From Hymenobacter psoromatis (GTDB taxonomy: Bacteria > Bacteroidota > Bacteroidia > Cytophagales > Hymenobacteraceae): 64,000 nt of DNA. The notes beneath the pieces were generated by a model. The model made no database searches, was not told the origin of the DNA, and saw only the letters and a program-made list of their open reading frames with translations. The translations under genes and the position numbers were made by a program. The stretch lies in contig CP014771.1 in NCBI GenBank assembly GCA_001596155.1, forward strand, positions 3,782,001-3,846,000, read 5' to 3'. Positions 1-9,241 of the stretch are shown piece after piece (position 1 is the stretch's first letter; each line of letters begins with the position of its first letter).

Positions 1-564
1 AAAAACATCCCTTGCACGCTCATCGAAGCGGGTCCGTGCGTAGTGACGCAGGTTAAAACTGTCGAAAACGACGGCTATAACGCTGTTCAGCTTGCCTATG
101 GCGAGAAGAAGGCTAAACGTACCACTAAGGCCCTGGCTGGCCACTTCGCCAAAGCCAGCACTACCCCCAAGAAACGCCTCGTTGAATTCCGTACGGAAGA
201 CCTCGCAGCTTATACTCTCGGCAGTACGGTTGAAACCTCGCTGTTCGAAGAGGGTGAGTTTGTTGATGTTGTAGGCACCTCAAAAGGTAAAGGTTTCCAG
301 GGTGTTGTAAAACGCTACAACTTCCAAGGTGTGGGTGGTCAAACCCACGGTCAGCACAACCGTCTGCGTCACCCCGGTTCTATCGGGGCGTGCTCGTGGC
401 CTTCGCGCGTATTCAAGGGAATGCGCATGGGTGGCCGCATGGGTACCGACCGCGTCAAGATTCAGAACCTGAAGGTGATGCGCATTGTGGCCGATAAGAA
501 CCTGATTTTGGTAAGCGGCTCAGTGCCCGGTGCCAAGAACGGCTACGTGTTCCTGGAGAAATAA
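1..564 (+). CDS. rplC: 50S ribosomal protein L3, 5' truncated by window edge
   Basis: Large-subunit assembly protein near the peptidyl transferase centre. The reading frame is open from base 1 ([15 protein letters not shown]), so the true start lies upstream of the window; an apparent GTG start at 43 is an internal valine codon. The central part has the L3 signature [15 protein letters not shown] and the Gln/His-rich loop [18 protein letters not shown]. It is the first visible gene of the S10 operon, 19 bases before rplD. Only about the first 20 residues are missing, judging by family length. Confidence 0.97.
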   Translation, partial: KNIPCTLIEAGPCVVTQVKTVENDGYNAVQLAYGEKKAKRTTKALAGHFAKASTTPKKRLVEFRTEDLAAYTLGSTVETSLFEEGEFVDVVGTSKGKGFQGVVKRYNFQGVGGQTHGQHNRLRHPGSIGACSWPSRVFKGMRMGGRMGTDRVKIQNLKVMRIVADKNLILVSGSVPGAKNGYVFLEK

Positions 565-583
565 CCTGCTAAGCTTACTAGAG

Positions 584-1231
584 ATGGAACTGTCCGTATT
601 CAATAGCAAAGGCGAAGACACCGGCCGCAAGGTTACGCTGTCCGACGCCGTGTTCGGCCACGAGCTGAACGAGCACGTCATGTACCTCGACGTGAAGCAG
701 TACCTGGCCAACCAGCGCCAGGGTACGCACAAATCGAAGGAGCGCGCCGAAATCGCCCGCACCACCAAGAAACTGAAGAAGCAGAAAGGCACCGGTGGTG
801 CCCGTGCTGGTTCGATGAAGTCGGGTGTGTTCGTAGGTGGTGGCCGCATGTTCGGTCCACGTCCGCGCGACTATAGCTTCAAGCTGAACAAGAAAACCAA
901 GCGCGTTGCGCGTCTGTCGGCCCTTTCGGTGCTGGCCCGCGATGGCAAAGTGGCTTTGGTTGAAAACCTGGCGTTCAGCGCTCCCCGCACGAAAGACTTC
1001 GTGGCCGTTTTGGATGGCCTGAAGCTCAACAACGGTCGCAAGACCTTGTACGTGACCGGCGAAGCTACCGATAAGAACCTGCTTCTCAGCGCCCGCAACG
1101 TGCAGAAAGTGAAGATTTCAACCGCCGTAGGTCTCAACACCCACGACCTGTTGAACACCGACACGCTGCTCATCAGCGAAGACGGCCTGCGTTCGCTGGA
1201 GCAATTGTACACCTCTAACTCCGCCGAATAA
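584..1231 (+). CDS. rplD: 50S ribosomal protein L4
   Basis: L4 binds 23S rRNA and lines the nascent-peptide exit tunnel; in E. coli it also autoregulates the S10 operon. 215 residues from ATG 584 (MELSVFNSKG). The frame stays open upstream to 530, but that part overlaps rplC and is not L4-like. The basic loop containing KQKGTGGARAGS, the part that reaches into the tunnel, is present. The stop codon overlaps the rplW start by one base (TAATG), suggesting translational coupling. Confidence 0.97.
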   Translation: MELSVFNSKGEDTGRKVTLSDAVFGHELNEHVMYLDVKQYLANQRQGTHKSKERAEIARTTKKLKKQKGTGGARAGSMKSGVFVGGGRMFGPRPRDYSFKLNKKTKRVARLSALSVLARDGKVALVENLAFSAPRTKDFVAVLDGLKLNNGRKTLYVTGEATDKNLLLSARNVQKVKISTAVGLNTHDLLNTDTLLISEDGLRSLEQLYTSNSAE

Positions 1232-1518
1232 TGAGCACGCTGAAACGCCCCATTATCACCGAGAAGGCTACCAGCCTCACCGAAACCGGCCGCTACGTAT
1301 TCGAAGTGGAACGCACGGCCAACAAGGTGCAGATTAAAAAAGACATCGAGCAACTTTATGGCGTCACCGTGACCGGCATCAATACGATGCGCACGATTGG
1401 CAAAATCAAGTCGAAGGCTACCAAAGGTGGCCAGGTTTCGGGTCGTCGCGCCCACGGCAAAAAAGCCGTCGTGACCCTGAAAGACGGTGATATCATCGAT
1501 TTCTATGGCAATATCTAA
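1231..1518 (+). CDS. rplW: 50S ribosomal protein L23
   Basis: L23 sits at the tunnel exit and is the docking site for trigger factor and SRP. 95 residues, normal length, opening with the typical LKRPIITEKAT motif and ending in a beta-hairpin with KAVVTLKDGD. The start overlaps the rplD stop by one base. Confidence 0.97.
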   Translation: MSTLKRPIITEKATSLTETGRYVFEVERTANKVQIKKDIEQLYGVTVTGINTMRTIGKIKSKATKGGQVSGRRAHGKKAVVTLKDGDIIDFYGNI

Positions 1519-1550
1519 TTGCCTTCGCCGCAAAAGCCCAATAGCTAGTA

Positions 1551-2378
1551 ATGGCACTTAAAAAACTCAGACCAACCACGCCAGGCCAACGCTTCCGCGT
1601 GGCCCCGGCCTTCGACGAGATTACCTCGGCGACGCCGGAGAAGTCGTTGCTGACCTCGCTCAAAAAGAGTGGCGGCCGCAACCACTCGGGTAAAATGTCG
1701 AACCGCTACATCGGCGGTGGACACAAGACCCAGTACCGTATCGTGGACTTCAAGCGTGACAAAGCCGGCGTGCCGGCCACGGTGAAGACCATCGAGTACG
1801 ACCCCAACCGCACCGCTCGTATTGCTTTGCTGCATTACGCCGACGGCGAGAAGCGCTACATCATCGCCCCTGCTGGTCTGAATGTGGATACCGTTATCGT
1901 ATCGGGTCCCGGTGTAGCTCCCGAAGTTGGCAATGCGTTGCCGCTCCGCGAGATGCCCCTTGGTACCATCGTCCACAATATCGAGTTGCAGCCCGGTCAG
2001 GGTGCCGCTATTGCTCGCTCGGCTGGCACGTATGCCCAGCTCGTAGCCCGCGAAGAGCGTTACGCTACCCTCAAGCTGCCTTCCGGCGAGATGCGCATGG
2101 TACTCGTTACCTGCACCGCCACGGTTGGTACGGTATCGAACGGTGACCACATGAACGTAGTGATGGGTAAAGCCGGTCGCAATCGTTGGGCTGGTCGTCG
2201 CCCCCGCGTTCGTGGTGTCGCCATGAACCCCGTTGACCACCCAATGGGTGGTGGTGAAGGTAAATCGTCAGGTGGTCACCCGCGTAGCCGTAATGGTATC
2301 TTCGCTAAGGGTCAGAAGACCCGCAACAAGAATAAGTACTCCGAAAACCTGATTGTCAGCCGCAAAGGCAAGAAGTAA
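1551..2378 (+). CDS. rplB: 50S ribosomal protein L2
   Basis: L2 is needed for subunit association and peptidyl transfer. 275 residues, usual length. The C-terminal signature with the conserved histidine is visible ([16 protein letters not shown]), as is the GRNNxG-type N-terminal region ([20 protein letters not shown], residues 42-61). It starts 32 bases after rplW and is followed three bases later by rpsS. Confidence 0.98.
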   Translation: MALKKLRPTTPGQRFRVAPAFDEITSATPEKSLLTSLKKSGGRNHSGKMSNRYIGGGHKTQYRIVDFKRDKAGVPATVKTIEYDPNRTARIALLHYADGEKRYIIAPAGLNVDTVIVSGPGVAPEVGNALPLREMPLGTIVHNIELQPGQGAAIARSAGTYAQLVAREERYATLKLPSGEMRMVLVTCTATVGTVSNGDHMNVVMGKAGRNRWAGRRPRVRGVAMNPVDHPMGGGEGKSSGGHPRSRNGIFAKGQKTRNKNKYSENLIVSRKGKK

Positions 2379-2381
2379 TAT

Positions 2382-2660
2382 ATGGCACGTTCACTCAAAA
2401 AAGGGCCGTACATTGACTTCCGGCTCGAGAAAAAGGTAGAAGCGCTGGAAAGCGCTGGCAAGAAGTCGGTGGTTAAAACTTGGTCGCGGCGCTCGATGAT
2501 TTCGCCCGACTTCGTAGGCCACACCTTCGCCGTCCACAACGGGAACAAGTTCATCCCGGTCTATGTAACTGAAAACATGGTCGGCCACAAGCTCGGCGAG
2601 TTCGCACCAACGCGCAACTTCCGGGGTCACGTCGCCAAAAAAGATAAAGGCAAGCGTTAA
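2382..2660 (+). CDS. rpsS: 30S ribosomal protein S19
   Basis: Small-subunit head protein that contacts S13 and the A-site finger. 92 residues with the standard opening [12 protein letters not shown] and the motif [19 protein letters not shown]. Spacing of three bases to rplB and one base to rplV shows tight operon packing. Confidence 0.98.
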   Translation: MARSLKKGPYIDFRLEKKVEALESAGKKSVVKTWSRRSMISPDFVGHTFAVHNGNKFIPVYVTENMVGHKLGEFAPTRNFRGHVAKKDKGKR

Positions 2661-2661
2661 G

Positions 2662-3099
2662 ATGGAAGCAGTAGCCAAACTCCGTAACGTGCCTACCTCG
2701 CCGCGCAAGATGCGCCTGGTAGCCAATCTGGTTCGCGGTAAGCGCGTAACCCAGGCCCTCGGTCTGCTCCGCTTCGAGGCTAACTCGGGCGCTGAGCGTG
2801 TTGAGAAGCTGCTCCTGTCGGCTTTGGCCAACTGGCAGCAGAAGAACCCCGAGGAGCGCATCGAAGATGCTAACCTCTGTGTCACCGAAATCATGGTGGA
2901 TGAAGGCCGGCAGTTGAAGCGTTTGCGCCCCGCCCCTCAGGGCCGTGGTCACCGCATTCGCAAGCGCTCGAACCACATCACGCTCACAGTTGGGCCGCAG
3001 CGTGAGTCGCAGATGTCGAAGAAAGAGTTGAACGCGATGCGTCATGCGCTCTCGACTCTCGATGCCGCAACCCCCACCGCAACCCCCGCCAACGCTTAA
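2662..3099 (+). CDS. rplV: 50S ribosomal protein L22
   Basis: L22 forms, with L4, the constriction of the exit tunnel and is a site of macrolide-resistance changes in other species. The 145 residues exceed the usual 110-115; the excess is a C-terminal tail after the core ending near HITLTVGP, finishing in an Ala/Thr/Pro-rich segment. Opens with [20 protein letters not shown]. Confidence 0.97.
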   Translation: MEAVAKLRNVPTSPRKMRLVANLVRGKRVTQALGLLRFEANSGAERVEKLLLSALANWQQKNPEERIEDANLCVTEIMVDEGRQLKRLRPAPQGRGHRIRKRSNHITLTVGPQRESQMSKKELNAMRHALSTLDAATPTATPANA

Positions 3100-3105
3100 T
3101 CTATC

Positions 3106-4020
3106 ATGGGACAGAAAGTAAATCCCGTCGGTTTCCGACTCGGCGTTATTAAAGGCTGGGACTCAAACTGGTACGGCGGCAAAGATTTTGCCGACAAGCT
3201 CGTTGAGGACGAGAAAATCCGCAAGTACATCAACGCCCGTATCCAGAAGGGCGGCATCTCGCGCATCGTTATAGAGCGCACCCTGAAGCGGATTACCATT
3301 ACCATCAACACGGCTCGTCCGGGTGTGGTAATTGGTAAAGGCGGCCAGGAGGTTGATAAGATTAAGGACGAACTCAAGGAAATTACCAAAAAGGACGTTC
3401 AAATCAACATCTTCGAGATTAAGCGCCCTGAGCTGGACGCTCGCCTAGTAGGTGAGAGCATCGCTCAGCAGTTAGCTGCTCGTATCTCGTTCCGTCGTGC
3501 GATGAAGATGTCTATCCAAGCTGCGATGCGGGCTGGTGCTGAAGGCATCAAGATTCAGTGCGGTGGCCGATTGGGTGGCGCAGAAATTGCCCGCTCGGAG
3601 CAATACAAAGAAGGTCGTACTCCGCTGCACACGCTGCGCGCTGACATTGATTATGCCTTGTCGGAAGCCCAAACGGTGTACGGCAAAATCGGCATTAAAG
3701 TGTGGGTAATGCGCGGTGAGGTGTTCGGCAAGCCCGACCTCTCGCCGAACCAGGTTCCCGCTGGTAACCAAGGTGATGACCGTGGTGGCCGAGGCGGCGA
3801 CCGTGGCCCGCGCCGTGATGGTGACCGCAACGACCGCGGCCCGCGTCGTGATGGCGACCGTAGTGGTGACCGTGGCCCGCGTCGTGACGGTCCCGCTGGT
3901 GGCGGCAACCGTGGCGGCCAAGGTGGTGGTCCTGCTGGCGGTGGTAACCGTGGCGGCCAAGGCGGTGGCCCCGCTGGCGGTGGCAACCGCGGCGGCCAAG
4001 GTGGCGGTCCTCGTCGCTAA
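3106..4020 (+). CDS. rpsC: 30S ribosomal protein S3 with RG-rich C-terminal extension
   Basis: S3 binds 16S rRNA helix 34 and, with S4 and S5, forms the mRNA entry channel and its helicase activity. Residues 1-210 are ordinary S3: [13 protein letters not shown] start, KH domain with GKGG at 77-80, and the C-terminal domain ending at [10 protein letters not shown]. Residues 220-304 are an added low-complexity tail: [12 protein letters not shown] repeats followed by three copies of the 13-residue unit [13 protein letters not shown]. Total 304 residues against roughly 210-240 in most bacteria. Base composition does not change at the junction, so the tail looks native. S5, its neighbour in the entry channel, has a similar tail at its N-terminus. 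Confidence 0.97.
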   Translation: MGQKVNPVGFRLGVIKGWDSNWYGGKDFADKLVEDEKIRKYINARIQKGGISRIVIERTLKRITITINTARPGVVIGKGGQEVDKIKDELKEITKKDVQINIFEIKRPELDARLVGESIAQQLAARISFRRAMKMSIQAAMRAGAEGIKIQCGGRLGGAEIARSEQYKEGRTPLHTLRADIDYALSEAQTVYGKIGIKVWVMRGEVFGKPDLSPNQVPAGNQGDDRGGRGGDRGPRRDGDRNDRGPRRDGDRSGDRGPRRDGPAGGGNRGGQGGGPAGGGNRGGQGGGPAGGGNRGGQGGGPRR

Positions 4021-4036
4021 GCAATTAAACTAGTCT

Positions 4037-4072
4037 GAGCCGTATCCCGAATCATTTCGTTCAGGGTACGGT
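4037..4072 (+). promoter_or_regulatory. Hairpin between rpsC and rplP, possible attenuator
   Basis: A stem of about 13 bp (GCCGTATCCCGAA pairing with TTCAGGGTACGGT, with a mismatch or two) lies in the 91-base spacer, followed by T-rich sequence. Most neighbouring spacers in this operon are under 30 bases. Partial termination or RNA processing is an inference. Confidence 0.45.
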
Positions 4073-4111
4073 TCACTGCTACTATTTTTCAAGTTTTCTT
4101 TTTTTACTCAA

Positions 4112-4540
4112 ATGTTACAACCGAAAAGGACCAAGTATCGCAAGATGCAAAAGGGTCGCGTAACAGGCCTAGCCTACCGCGGCAGCTCCATAGACTTCGG
4201 TTCGTTCGCGCTTAAGTCACTGGAAATTTCCTGGATTACGGCTCGCCAGATTGAGGCGGCCCGCATTGCCATGACCCGTGCCATGAAACGCGAAGGGCAA
4301 GTATGGATTCGCATTTTCCCGGATAAGCCAATTACCAAGAAGCCTGCTGAAGTGCGGATGGGTAAGGGTAAAGGTTCGCCCGAGTATTGGGTAGCCTGCG
4401 TGAAGCCTGGCCAAATTATGTTTGAATCGGATGGCGTAAGCCTCGAAACCGCAAAAGAGTCGTTGCGTCTGGCGGCTCAGAAGCTGCCGGTTCGTACCTC
4501 CTTTGTAGTTCGCCGCGACTACGTAGAGAACGCTGCTTAA
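4112..4540 (+). CDS. rplP: 50S ribosomal protein L16
   Basis: L16 shapes the A-site of the large subunit. 142 residues, normal length, opening [16 protein letters not shown] and carrying [17 protein letters not shown]. Unusually far (91 bases, with a hairpin) from rpsC; four bases before rpmC. Confidence 0.98.
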   Translation: MLQPKRTKYRKMQKGRVTGLAYRGSSIDFGSFALKSLEISWITARQIEAARIAMTRAMKREGQVWIRIFPDKPITKKPAEVRMGKGKGSPEYWVACVKPGQIMFESDGVSLETAKESLRLAAQKLPVRTSFVVRRDYVENAA

Positions 4541-4544
4541 TCCG

Positions 4545-4757
4545 ATGAAAAACGAAGAAATCCGCGCCCTGTCGCCCGACGACCTGCGCACTCAGCTTAA
4601 AACCGAGCAAACCAACGGCCAGCAGATGCGCTTTGCGCACGCTATCAGCCCGCTCGAAAATCCCGGCCGCCTGAAGACCAACCGCAAAGCCGTTGCTCGC
4701 CTGCAAACGGAAATTTCGCGTCGGAACAATGAGCAGGCTTCTAACCCCGCTCAATAA
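4545..4757 (+). CDS. rpmC: 50S ribosomal protein L29
   Basis: Small helical protein beside the tunnel exit, next to L23. 70 residues; helical hairpin with the family motif [17 protein letters not shown]. The stop overlaps the rpsQ start by one base. Confidence 0.95.
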   Translation: MKNEEIRALSPDDLRTQLKTEQTNGQQMRFAHAISPLENPGRLKTNRKAVARLQTEISRRNNEQASNPAQ

Positions 4758-5056
4758 TGGAACCGACTCAAGAAAAACTGTTGCCGGCCCACGACAATGC
4801 TTCCGACCGCAACATGCGCAAGGAGATTGTGGGTAAGGTGACCAGCAGCAAGATGGACAAGTCCATCACGGTTGCGGTAGTTGCGAAACACCAGCACCCG
4901 ATTTACGGCAAGTTCGTGAGCAAGACCACCAAGTTCCACGCCCACGACGAGAAAAACGAGTGCGGCGAAGGCGATTTAGTGCGCATCATGAGCACCCGTC
5001 CCCTGAGCAAGACCAAGCGCTGGCGTCTGGTTGAAATTGTTGAACGTGCTAAATAA
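4757..5056 (+). CDS. rpsQ: 30S ribosomal protein S17
   Basis: Primary 16S-binding protein with an OB fold. The 99-residue frame begins at ATG 4757, overlapping the rpmC stop. Compared with the family it has about 19 extra residues; the conserved part begins [13 protein letters not shown], so ATG 4814 is a possible alternative start. The coupled TAATG arrangement favours 4757. Core motifs DKSITVAV and [14 protein letters not shown] are present. Confidence 0.95.
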   Translation: MEPTQEKLLPAHDNASDRNMRKEIVGKVTSSKMDKSITVAVVAKHQHPIYGKFVSKTTKFHAHDEKNECGEGDLVRIMSTRPLSKTKRWRLVEIVERAK

Positions 5057-5065
5057 TCCTGGACG

Positions 5066-5434
5066 ATGATACAGCAAGAATCCCGCCTCACGGTAGCCGA
5101 CAATAGTGGTGCCAAGGAAGTGCTCTGCATCCGCGTTTTGGGTGGCACGGGCAAGAAATATGCGACAGTTGGCGATAAAATCGTCGTCGCTATCAAGTCG
5201 GCCATTCCTTCGGGCAATGCCAAGAAGGGTACGGTTAGCAAAGCCGTTATTGTGCGCGTGAAGAAAGAAATCCGCCGCAAGGACGGTTCCTACATCCGCT
5301 TCGATGACAACGCCGCCGTACTGCTCAATAACAACGACGAGCCCCGTGGCACGCGCATTTTCGGGCCGGTGGCCCGCGAGCTGCGCGAGAAGCAGTTCAT
5401 GAAAATCGTATCGCTGGCCCCTGAAGTAATCTAA
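5066..5434 (+). CDS. rplN: 50S ribosomal protein L14
   Basis: L14 forms an intersubunit bridge and is the docking site of the silencing factor RsfS. 122 residues, usual length, opening [18 protein letters not shown] and ending [18 protein letters not shown]. First gene of the spc section; three bases from rplX. Confidence 0.98.
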   Translation: MIQQESRLTVADNSGAKEVLCIRVLGGTGKKYATVGDKIVVAIKSAIPSGNAKKGTVSKAVIVRVKKEIRRKDGSYIRFDDNAAVLLNNNDEPRGTRIFGPVARELREKQFMKIVSLAPEVI

Positions 5435-5437
5435 GCT

Positions 5438-5701
5438 ATGGCAACCAAAGCAAAAGCCCCGGTCGTGCAGCTGCACGTGAAATCCGGCGACCTCGTGAAG
5501 GTTATTGCCGGCGACGAGCGCGGCAAAACCGGCACCATCAAATCGGTGAATCGCTCTACCCAGCGCGTTATCATCGAAGGCCTCAACCTGGTAACGAAGC
5601 ACAACAAGCCGAGTGCGAAGAACCCCCAGGGTGGCATCACCAAAATCGAAAGCCCCATGCACGTCTCGAACGTGAAGAAGGTTGATTCGGCCAACGCTTA
5701 A
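5438..5701 (+). CDS. rplX: 50S ribosomal protein L24
   Basis: Assembly initiator protein binding the 5' end of 23S rRNA. 87 residues; KOW motif visible (VKSGDLVKVIAGDERGKTG), followed by VIIEGLNLVTKH. Shorter than the E. coli protein (104) because the C-terminal part is reduced. Confidence 0.96.
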   Translation: MATKAKAPVVQLHVKSGDLVKVIAGDERGKTGTIKSVNRSTQRVIIEGLNLVTKHNKPSAKNPQGGITKIESPMHVSNVKKVDSANA

Positions 5702-5713
5702 TTCGTTACGACA

Positions 5714-6271
5714 ATGGCTCGACTGAAAGATAAATATCAGAAAGAAGTAGTACCCGCGCTCCAGGAGAAATTCCAGTTCAAGAGCATCATGCAGGTGCCG
5801 CGCATCACCAAAATCTGCATCAACCGCGGCATCGGTGCCGCCGTTGCGGATAAGAAGTTGGTGGACAATGGGGTAGAAGAGTTAACGACCATCACTGGTC
5901 AGAAAGCTGTTCCTACCATCGCTAAGCGCTCGGTTTCGAACTTCAAACTCCGGGAAGGTATGCCCATCGGTGCGCGCGTGACGCTGCGCGGCGAGAAGAT
6001 GTATGAATTCCTGGACCGTCTGCTGACGGTAGCCCTACCCCGCGTGCGGGACTTCAAGGGCATCAACGATAAGGGCTTCGACGGCCGGGGCAACTATACC
6101 CTCGGCGTGAAGGAGCAGATTATCTTCCCCGAGATTTCGATTGACAAAATCAAAGGCATCTCCGGCATGGATATCACCTTCGTGACGACTGCCGAAAACG
6201 ATGAGCAGAGCTATGAGTTGCTCCGCGCCTTCGGGATGCCCTTCGCTAACGCTAAAAAGGAAGCTGAATAA
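5714..6271 (+). CDS. rplE: 50S ribosomal protein L5
   Basis: Binds 5S rRNA and contacts the P-site tRNA. 185 residues, normal length, with the family motif GITGMDI-like ([13 protein letters not shown]) and [12 protein letters not shown]. The stop overlaps the rpsN start by one base. Confidence 0.98.
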   Translation: MARLKDKYQKEVVPALQEKFQFKSIMQVPRITKICINRGIGAAVADKKLVDNGVEELTTITGQKAVPTIAKRSVSNFKLREGMPIGARVTLRGEKMYEFLDRLLTVALPRVRDFKGINDKGFDGRGNYTLGVKEQIIFPEISIDKIKGISGMDITFVTTAENDEQSYELLRAFGMPFANAKKEAE

Positions 6272-6540
6272 TGGCTAAAGAATCCATCAAAGCAAGGGCA
6301 CGCAAGCGCGTGGCTATGGTAGCCCGCTACGCCGAGAAGCGTAAGGCTCTGAAAGCGGCCGGCGACTACGTTGGCCTTGATAAGCTACCCCGCAACTCGT
6401 CGCCCGTGCGCCTGCACAACCGCGACATGATTGACGGCCGCCCCCGTGGCTATATGCGCAAGTTTGGCATCAGCCGCGTTCGCTTCCGCGAAATGGCGCT
6501 GGCTGGTAAGATTCCCGGCGTAACGAAATCAAGCTGGTAG
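6271..6540 (+). CDS. rpsN: 30S ribosomal protein S14, zinc-free type
   Basis: S14 helps build the 30S head. 89 residues. No CxxC pairs are present, so this is the C-minus (zinc-independent) form. Contains [13 protein letters not shown] and the closing [11 protein letters not shown]. It is the last gene before the operon is interrupted: a terminator follows within 30 bases and rpsH, normally adjacent, is 1.7 kb away. Confidence 0.97.
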   Translation: MAKESIKARARKRVAMVARYAEKRKALKAAGDYVGLDKLPRNSSPVRLHNRDMIDGRPRGYMRKFGISRVRFREMALAGKIPGVTKSSW

Positions 6541-6566
6541 TATTACTGCTTCGTAAGTTCGTCTGT

Positions 6567-6605
6567 AAAAAAGGCTGGTTGCATTCTTGCAACCAGCCTT
6601 TTTTG
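6567..6605 (+). terminator. Rho-independent terminator after rpsN
   Basis: AAAAAAGGCTGGTTGCA pairs perfectly with TGCAACCAGCCTTTTTT around a four-base loop. The flanking A and T runs make it usable in both directions. It lies inside what is normally one uninterrupted spc operon. Confidence 0.9.
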
Positions 6606-6628
6606 TGCTTTGCTACTGAAGTGCCCCA

Positions 6629-6636
6629 TATATTTG
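6629..6636 (+). promoter_or_regulatory. Candidate promoter -7 element for the J-domain gene
   Basis: TATATTTG fits the Bacteroidota TAnnTTTG element and lies 39 bases before the ATG. A TTTG at 6609-6612 could be the -33 element, but the 16-base gap is shorter than usual. Confidence 0.5.
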
Positions 6637-6674
6637 CTATTAATCGATTTTGGAAGTACAATAAGTCCAATTAA

Positions 6675-7907
6675 ATGAAAGACTATTATAAAGTACTTGG
6701 CTTAACATCTAAGGCATCTAGAAGCGAAATAGTAAGTGCTTTCCGGCCCCTTGCAAAGAAGTGGCATCCTGATATTAACAAAAGTGCTCAAGCTCCTCGG
6801 ATATTTCGTGAGGTGTATGAAGCGTATGAGATTCTTAAAGATGACCAGAAGCGTTTAGCATATGATGCTCTTCTAGAAGCGGAAATAGTCTCGCAACAAA
6901 AGGCTGATACATCACGCGGTCAGAGCAGCACTTACTCACAAGCAAATCAGACGAGTAGTTATGCATACCAGTCTTGGCAACGTGATGCTCAGAATAAAGC
7001 ATCATACTATGCAAGTAAGAGTTATAACACTTTTTTCAGAGATATTTTAAAATCAACAGCAAAGGTCGCTTCGGCAGTAGGTGAAGGAGTATTAACTATT
7101 ATTTTTGGCATAGTACTCTACATACTTTCAATTATTGCGAATATTATAGAGTTTTCCTCAATATTTGCGCTGGCAATAGGTTTGCCGTTTATTACATTTT
7201 CGTTTTCTCCTATATGGGGAGGAATATCTATAATTTTTGTATTAGTATCAGGTTTTTATTACAGAAAAGTAGTCAAAGATTATGAGCGCTTTTGGTTATT
7301 CTTAGTGGGTGGTTATAATAAAAAGCCCTTTATATTTCTACTAATTTTTATGATTTTATATGCGAGCGGCTCAACCCTGTTTATAATTAATGACAATGAT
7401 GGTAAGCGTGAAGTTACTAGACTAGCAAAGGAAAATGAGGTGAAGGATTTTGAAAGCAATATACTAAACTATGCAAAATATTATCCTGAGCACCTTAGTA
7501 AAAAAATAATTATAAGTGGCCTAGTACTGCCTGTAGATTTGCCAAACAGTGAGTCCGAGCTACCTAAAATTGATACTATGTTTTATTCAATGAATAAGAT
7601 GGTTAAGCCAAGAAAAGTGTCAGATGTAAAGCACGTCTTCCGTATTAGTCGTGATGAAGTTGAAGTGGGTAGGTACAGCAACGGTGGCTTAGCAACTCAG
7701 ATAGTATATAGAATTGAGTTAGTTGATTTGAATAAAAAAGTAGTAACTGTTAAGAGGGAGTTCAAAGGTTCTATGCCACCTTCTTATATTAGAACATCAG
7801 CAAATAGTAACTACGGTGATTCTGGTTCTGACCCGGTGCAGGAGGTAAGAAAGCTATTCAACGAAATTTCCGGTAAAACCCTTCTTTTTGCAAAGGATAG
7901 TAATTAA
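6675..7907 (+). CDS. J-domain membrane protein inserted in the spc operon
   Basis: 410 residues. Residues 1-70 are a J-domain with the HPD motif at 31-33 and the helix IV-like end YEAYEILKDDQKRLAYDALL; such domains stimulate Hsp70 ATPase. No Gly/Phe or zinc-finger region follows, so it is not DnaJ itself. A Ser/Gln/Tyr-rich linker leads to hydrophobic stretches at about 138-200 and 218-240 (probably three to four membrane segments) and then a soluble C-terminal domain of about 165 residues that I do not recognise. The gene is strikingly AT-rich with AT-ending codons, unlike every neighbour, which suggests horizontal acquisition. It has its own promoter candidate, and the terminator after rpsN separates it from the ribosomal genes. 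The J-domain call is firm; the client is unknown. Confidence 0.85.
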   Translation: MKDYYKVLGLTSKASRSEIVSAFRPLAKKWHPDINKSAQAPRIFREVYEAYEILKDDQKRLAYDALLEAEIVSQQKADTSRGQSSTYSQANQTSSYAYQSWQRDAQNKASYYASKSYNTFFRDILKSTAKVASAVGEGVLTIIFGIVLYILSIIANIIEFSSIFALAIGLPFITFSFSPIWGGISIIFVLVSGFYYRKVVKDYERFWLFLVGGYNKKPFIFLLIFMILYASGSTLFIINDNDGKREVTRLAKENEVKDFESNILNYAKYYPEHLSKKIIISGLVLPVDLPNSESELPKIDTMFYSMNKMVKPRKVSDVKHVFRISRDEVEVGRYSNGGLATQIVYRIELVDLNKKVVTVKREFKGSMPPSYIRTSANSNYGDSGSDPVQEVRKLFNEISGKTLLFAKDSN

Positions 7908-8038
7908 ATTCTGACGCTTTAACACAAAATCCTAGCGTCCTAAACCGTGCTTGCTGCTGCGGGTGGGGGTAGGGCAGCGAAACTAGGAGCAGAAGAACGC
8001 ATTCTCGTAGCGAATTAGAAATTAAGTCGTGGGTTCTC

Positions 8039-8070
8039 TTGCATAAGTGCCACGCTGCCTGCTACCTTTG
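8039..8070 (+). promoter_or_regulatory. Promoter for the second half of the spc operon
   Basis: TTG at 8039-8041, 21 bases, then TACCTTTG at 8063-8070, a good match to the Bacteroidota -33/-7 pattern. It would restart transcription of rpsH to rplQ downstream of the rpsN terminator. Confidence 0.65.
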
Positions 8071-8215
8071 CACCCCGAAACAGCATACCCGGCGGGTTCG
8101 CCCGCGCATTTGGCAGGTTGCCGAAAGAAACCATTAGCCAGCCCCGACAGCTGAGCTGAGTAGTCTTAACCGAAATTTCGTTGTGCGGCAAGTAGCTCGT
8201 GCGTCGAAATTTTCT

Positions 8216-8223
8216 TATCTTTG
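8216..8223 (+). promoter_or_regulatory. Second -7 element candidate before rpsH
   Basis: TATCTTTG, a full TAnnTTTG match, 31 bases before the rpsH ATG. No convincing -33 element at the right distance. Confidence 0.5.
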
Positions 8224-8254
8224 CGGTCCCAAAACCAGGGCCTATTTAAACTAA

Positions 8255-8653
8255 ATGAATACTGACCCGATTGCCGATTACCTCACCCGGTTGCGCAACG
8301 CCCTCAAGGCGAACCACCGGGTAGTGGAAATCCCGGCCAGCAACATCAAAAAGGAAATCACGAAAGTGCTCTATCACAATGGCTACATTCAGAGCTATCG
8401 TTTTGACGATACGTCGGCCCAGGGTGTGATTAAAATCGCCCTGAAGTACAACCCTACCACTAAAGCGCCGGCTATCACCAGCTTGCAGCGCGTTAGCACG
8501 CCTGGTCTGCGTCAGTACCGTGCGGCTGATAATCTGCCCCGCGTACTGAGTGGCTTGGGCGTAGCCATTCTGTCAACCTCAAAGGGGGTAATGACGGAGA
8601 AGGAGGCTAAAAACGAGAACGTGGGCGGCGAGGTGCTGTGCTACGTGTACTAA
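8255..8653 (+). CDS. rpsH: 30S ribosomal protein S8
   Basis: Binds the central domain of 16S rRNA; in E. coli it also represses spc mRNA. 132 residues, usual length, with MNTDPIADYLTRLRNAL and the C-terminal LSTSKGVMTEKEAKNENVGGE motif region. First gene after the J-domain interruption, so it now depends on the promoters at 8039-8223. Confidence 0.98.
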   Translation: MNTDPIADYLTRLRNALKANHRVVEIPASNIKKEITKVLYHNGYIQSYRFDDTSAQGVIKIALKYNPTTKAPAITSLQRVSTPGLRQYRAADNLPRVLSGLGVAILSTSKGVMTEKEAKNENVGGEVLCYVY

Positions 8654-8674
8654 CCGCTAAGCCCTAGTATCTAT

Positions 8675-9232
8675 ATGTCCCGCATTGGTAAACTGCCGAT
8701 TAACCTGCCCACCGGCGTGCAGGTATCGGTTGACAAAGACAACACCGTAACGGTGAAAGGCCCGAAAGGCACCTTGACTCAGGCTGTAGACCGCGACATC
8801 GCGGTAGCTACGGAGGACGGTCACGTAGTCGTATCGCGTCCCACGGAGCAGAAGCGCCACAAGGCCATGCACGGCCTTTACCGCTCGCTTATCAATAATA
8901 TGATTACCGGCGTAAATACCGGTTTCGAGCACAAGCTGGAACTGGTGGGGGTAGGCTACAAGGCCGCCCTGTCGGGTCAATCGTTGGAGTTGTCGCTTGG
9001 CTATTCACATAACGTGTACTTAGCCATGCCTCCCGAAGTATCGGCTACGGCTGTGACTGAGAAAGGTAAAAATCCCATTGTAACCCTGACCAGCATCGAC
9101 AAGCAGCTTGTCGGTCAGGTAGCCGCTAAAATCCGCTCACTGCGGAAAGTAGAGCCCTACAAAGGCAAGGGTGTGCGCTTTGTAGGTGAGATTGTTCGTC
9201 GTAAAGCCGGCAAGACTGCCGCTAAAAAGTAA
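8675..9232 (+). CDS. rplF: 50S ribosomal protein L6
   Basis: Two-domain protein near the factor-binding site of the 50S subunit. 185 residues, standard start MSRIGKLPINLP and standard end signature PYKGKGVRFVGEIVRRKAGK. Confidence 0.98.
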   Translation: MSRIGKLPINLPTGVQVSVDKDNTVTVKGPKGTLTQAVDRDIAVATEDGHVVVSRPTEQKRHKAMHGLYRSLINNMITGVNTGFEHKLELVGVGYKAALSGQSLELSLGYSHNVYLAMPPEVSATAVTEKGKNPIVTLTSIDKQLVGQVAAKIRSLRKVEPYKGKGVRFVGEIVRRKAGKTAAKK

Positions 9233-9241
9233 TTCAGTATT

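Larger units (their letters stand above)
7908..8254 (+). other. Intergenic region upstream of rpsH
   Basis: 347 bases without a gene. It holds a GGGGGTAGGG word at 7965-7974 and two promoter candidates (listed separately). If the upstream promoter is used, rpsH has a leader of roughly 180 bases. No tRNA or other RNA gene was found. Confidence 0.6.

Noticed and set aside
871..2240. Long minus-strand frames across rplD-rplB
   Set aside because: They lie fully opposite conserved ribosomal genes; codon use explains them.
3870..4017. Tandem DNA repeats in the 3' end of rpsC, at first glance like a small CRISPR or minisatellite
   Set aside because: The units are in frame with S3 and encode the 13-residue [13 protein letters not shown] repeat; there are no spacers of unique sequence.
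3472..4024. Long antisense frames over rpsC with Ala/Thr- or Pro-rich products
   Set aside because: They are by-products of the GC-rich repeat codons on the other strand; no start context or family similarity.
8086..8110. GCGGGTTCGCCCGC, reminiscent of a tRNA T-arm
   Set aside because: The loop is too short for a T-loop and no acceptor, D or anticodon arms can be drawn around it.
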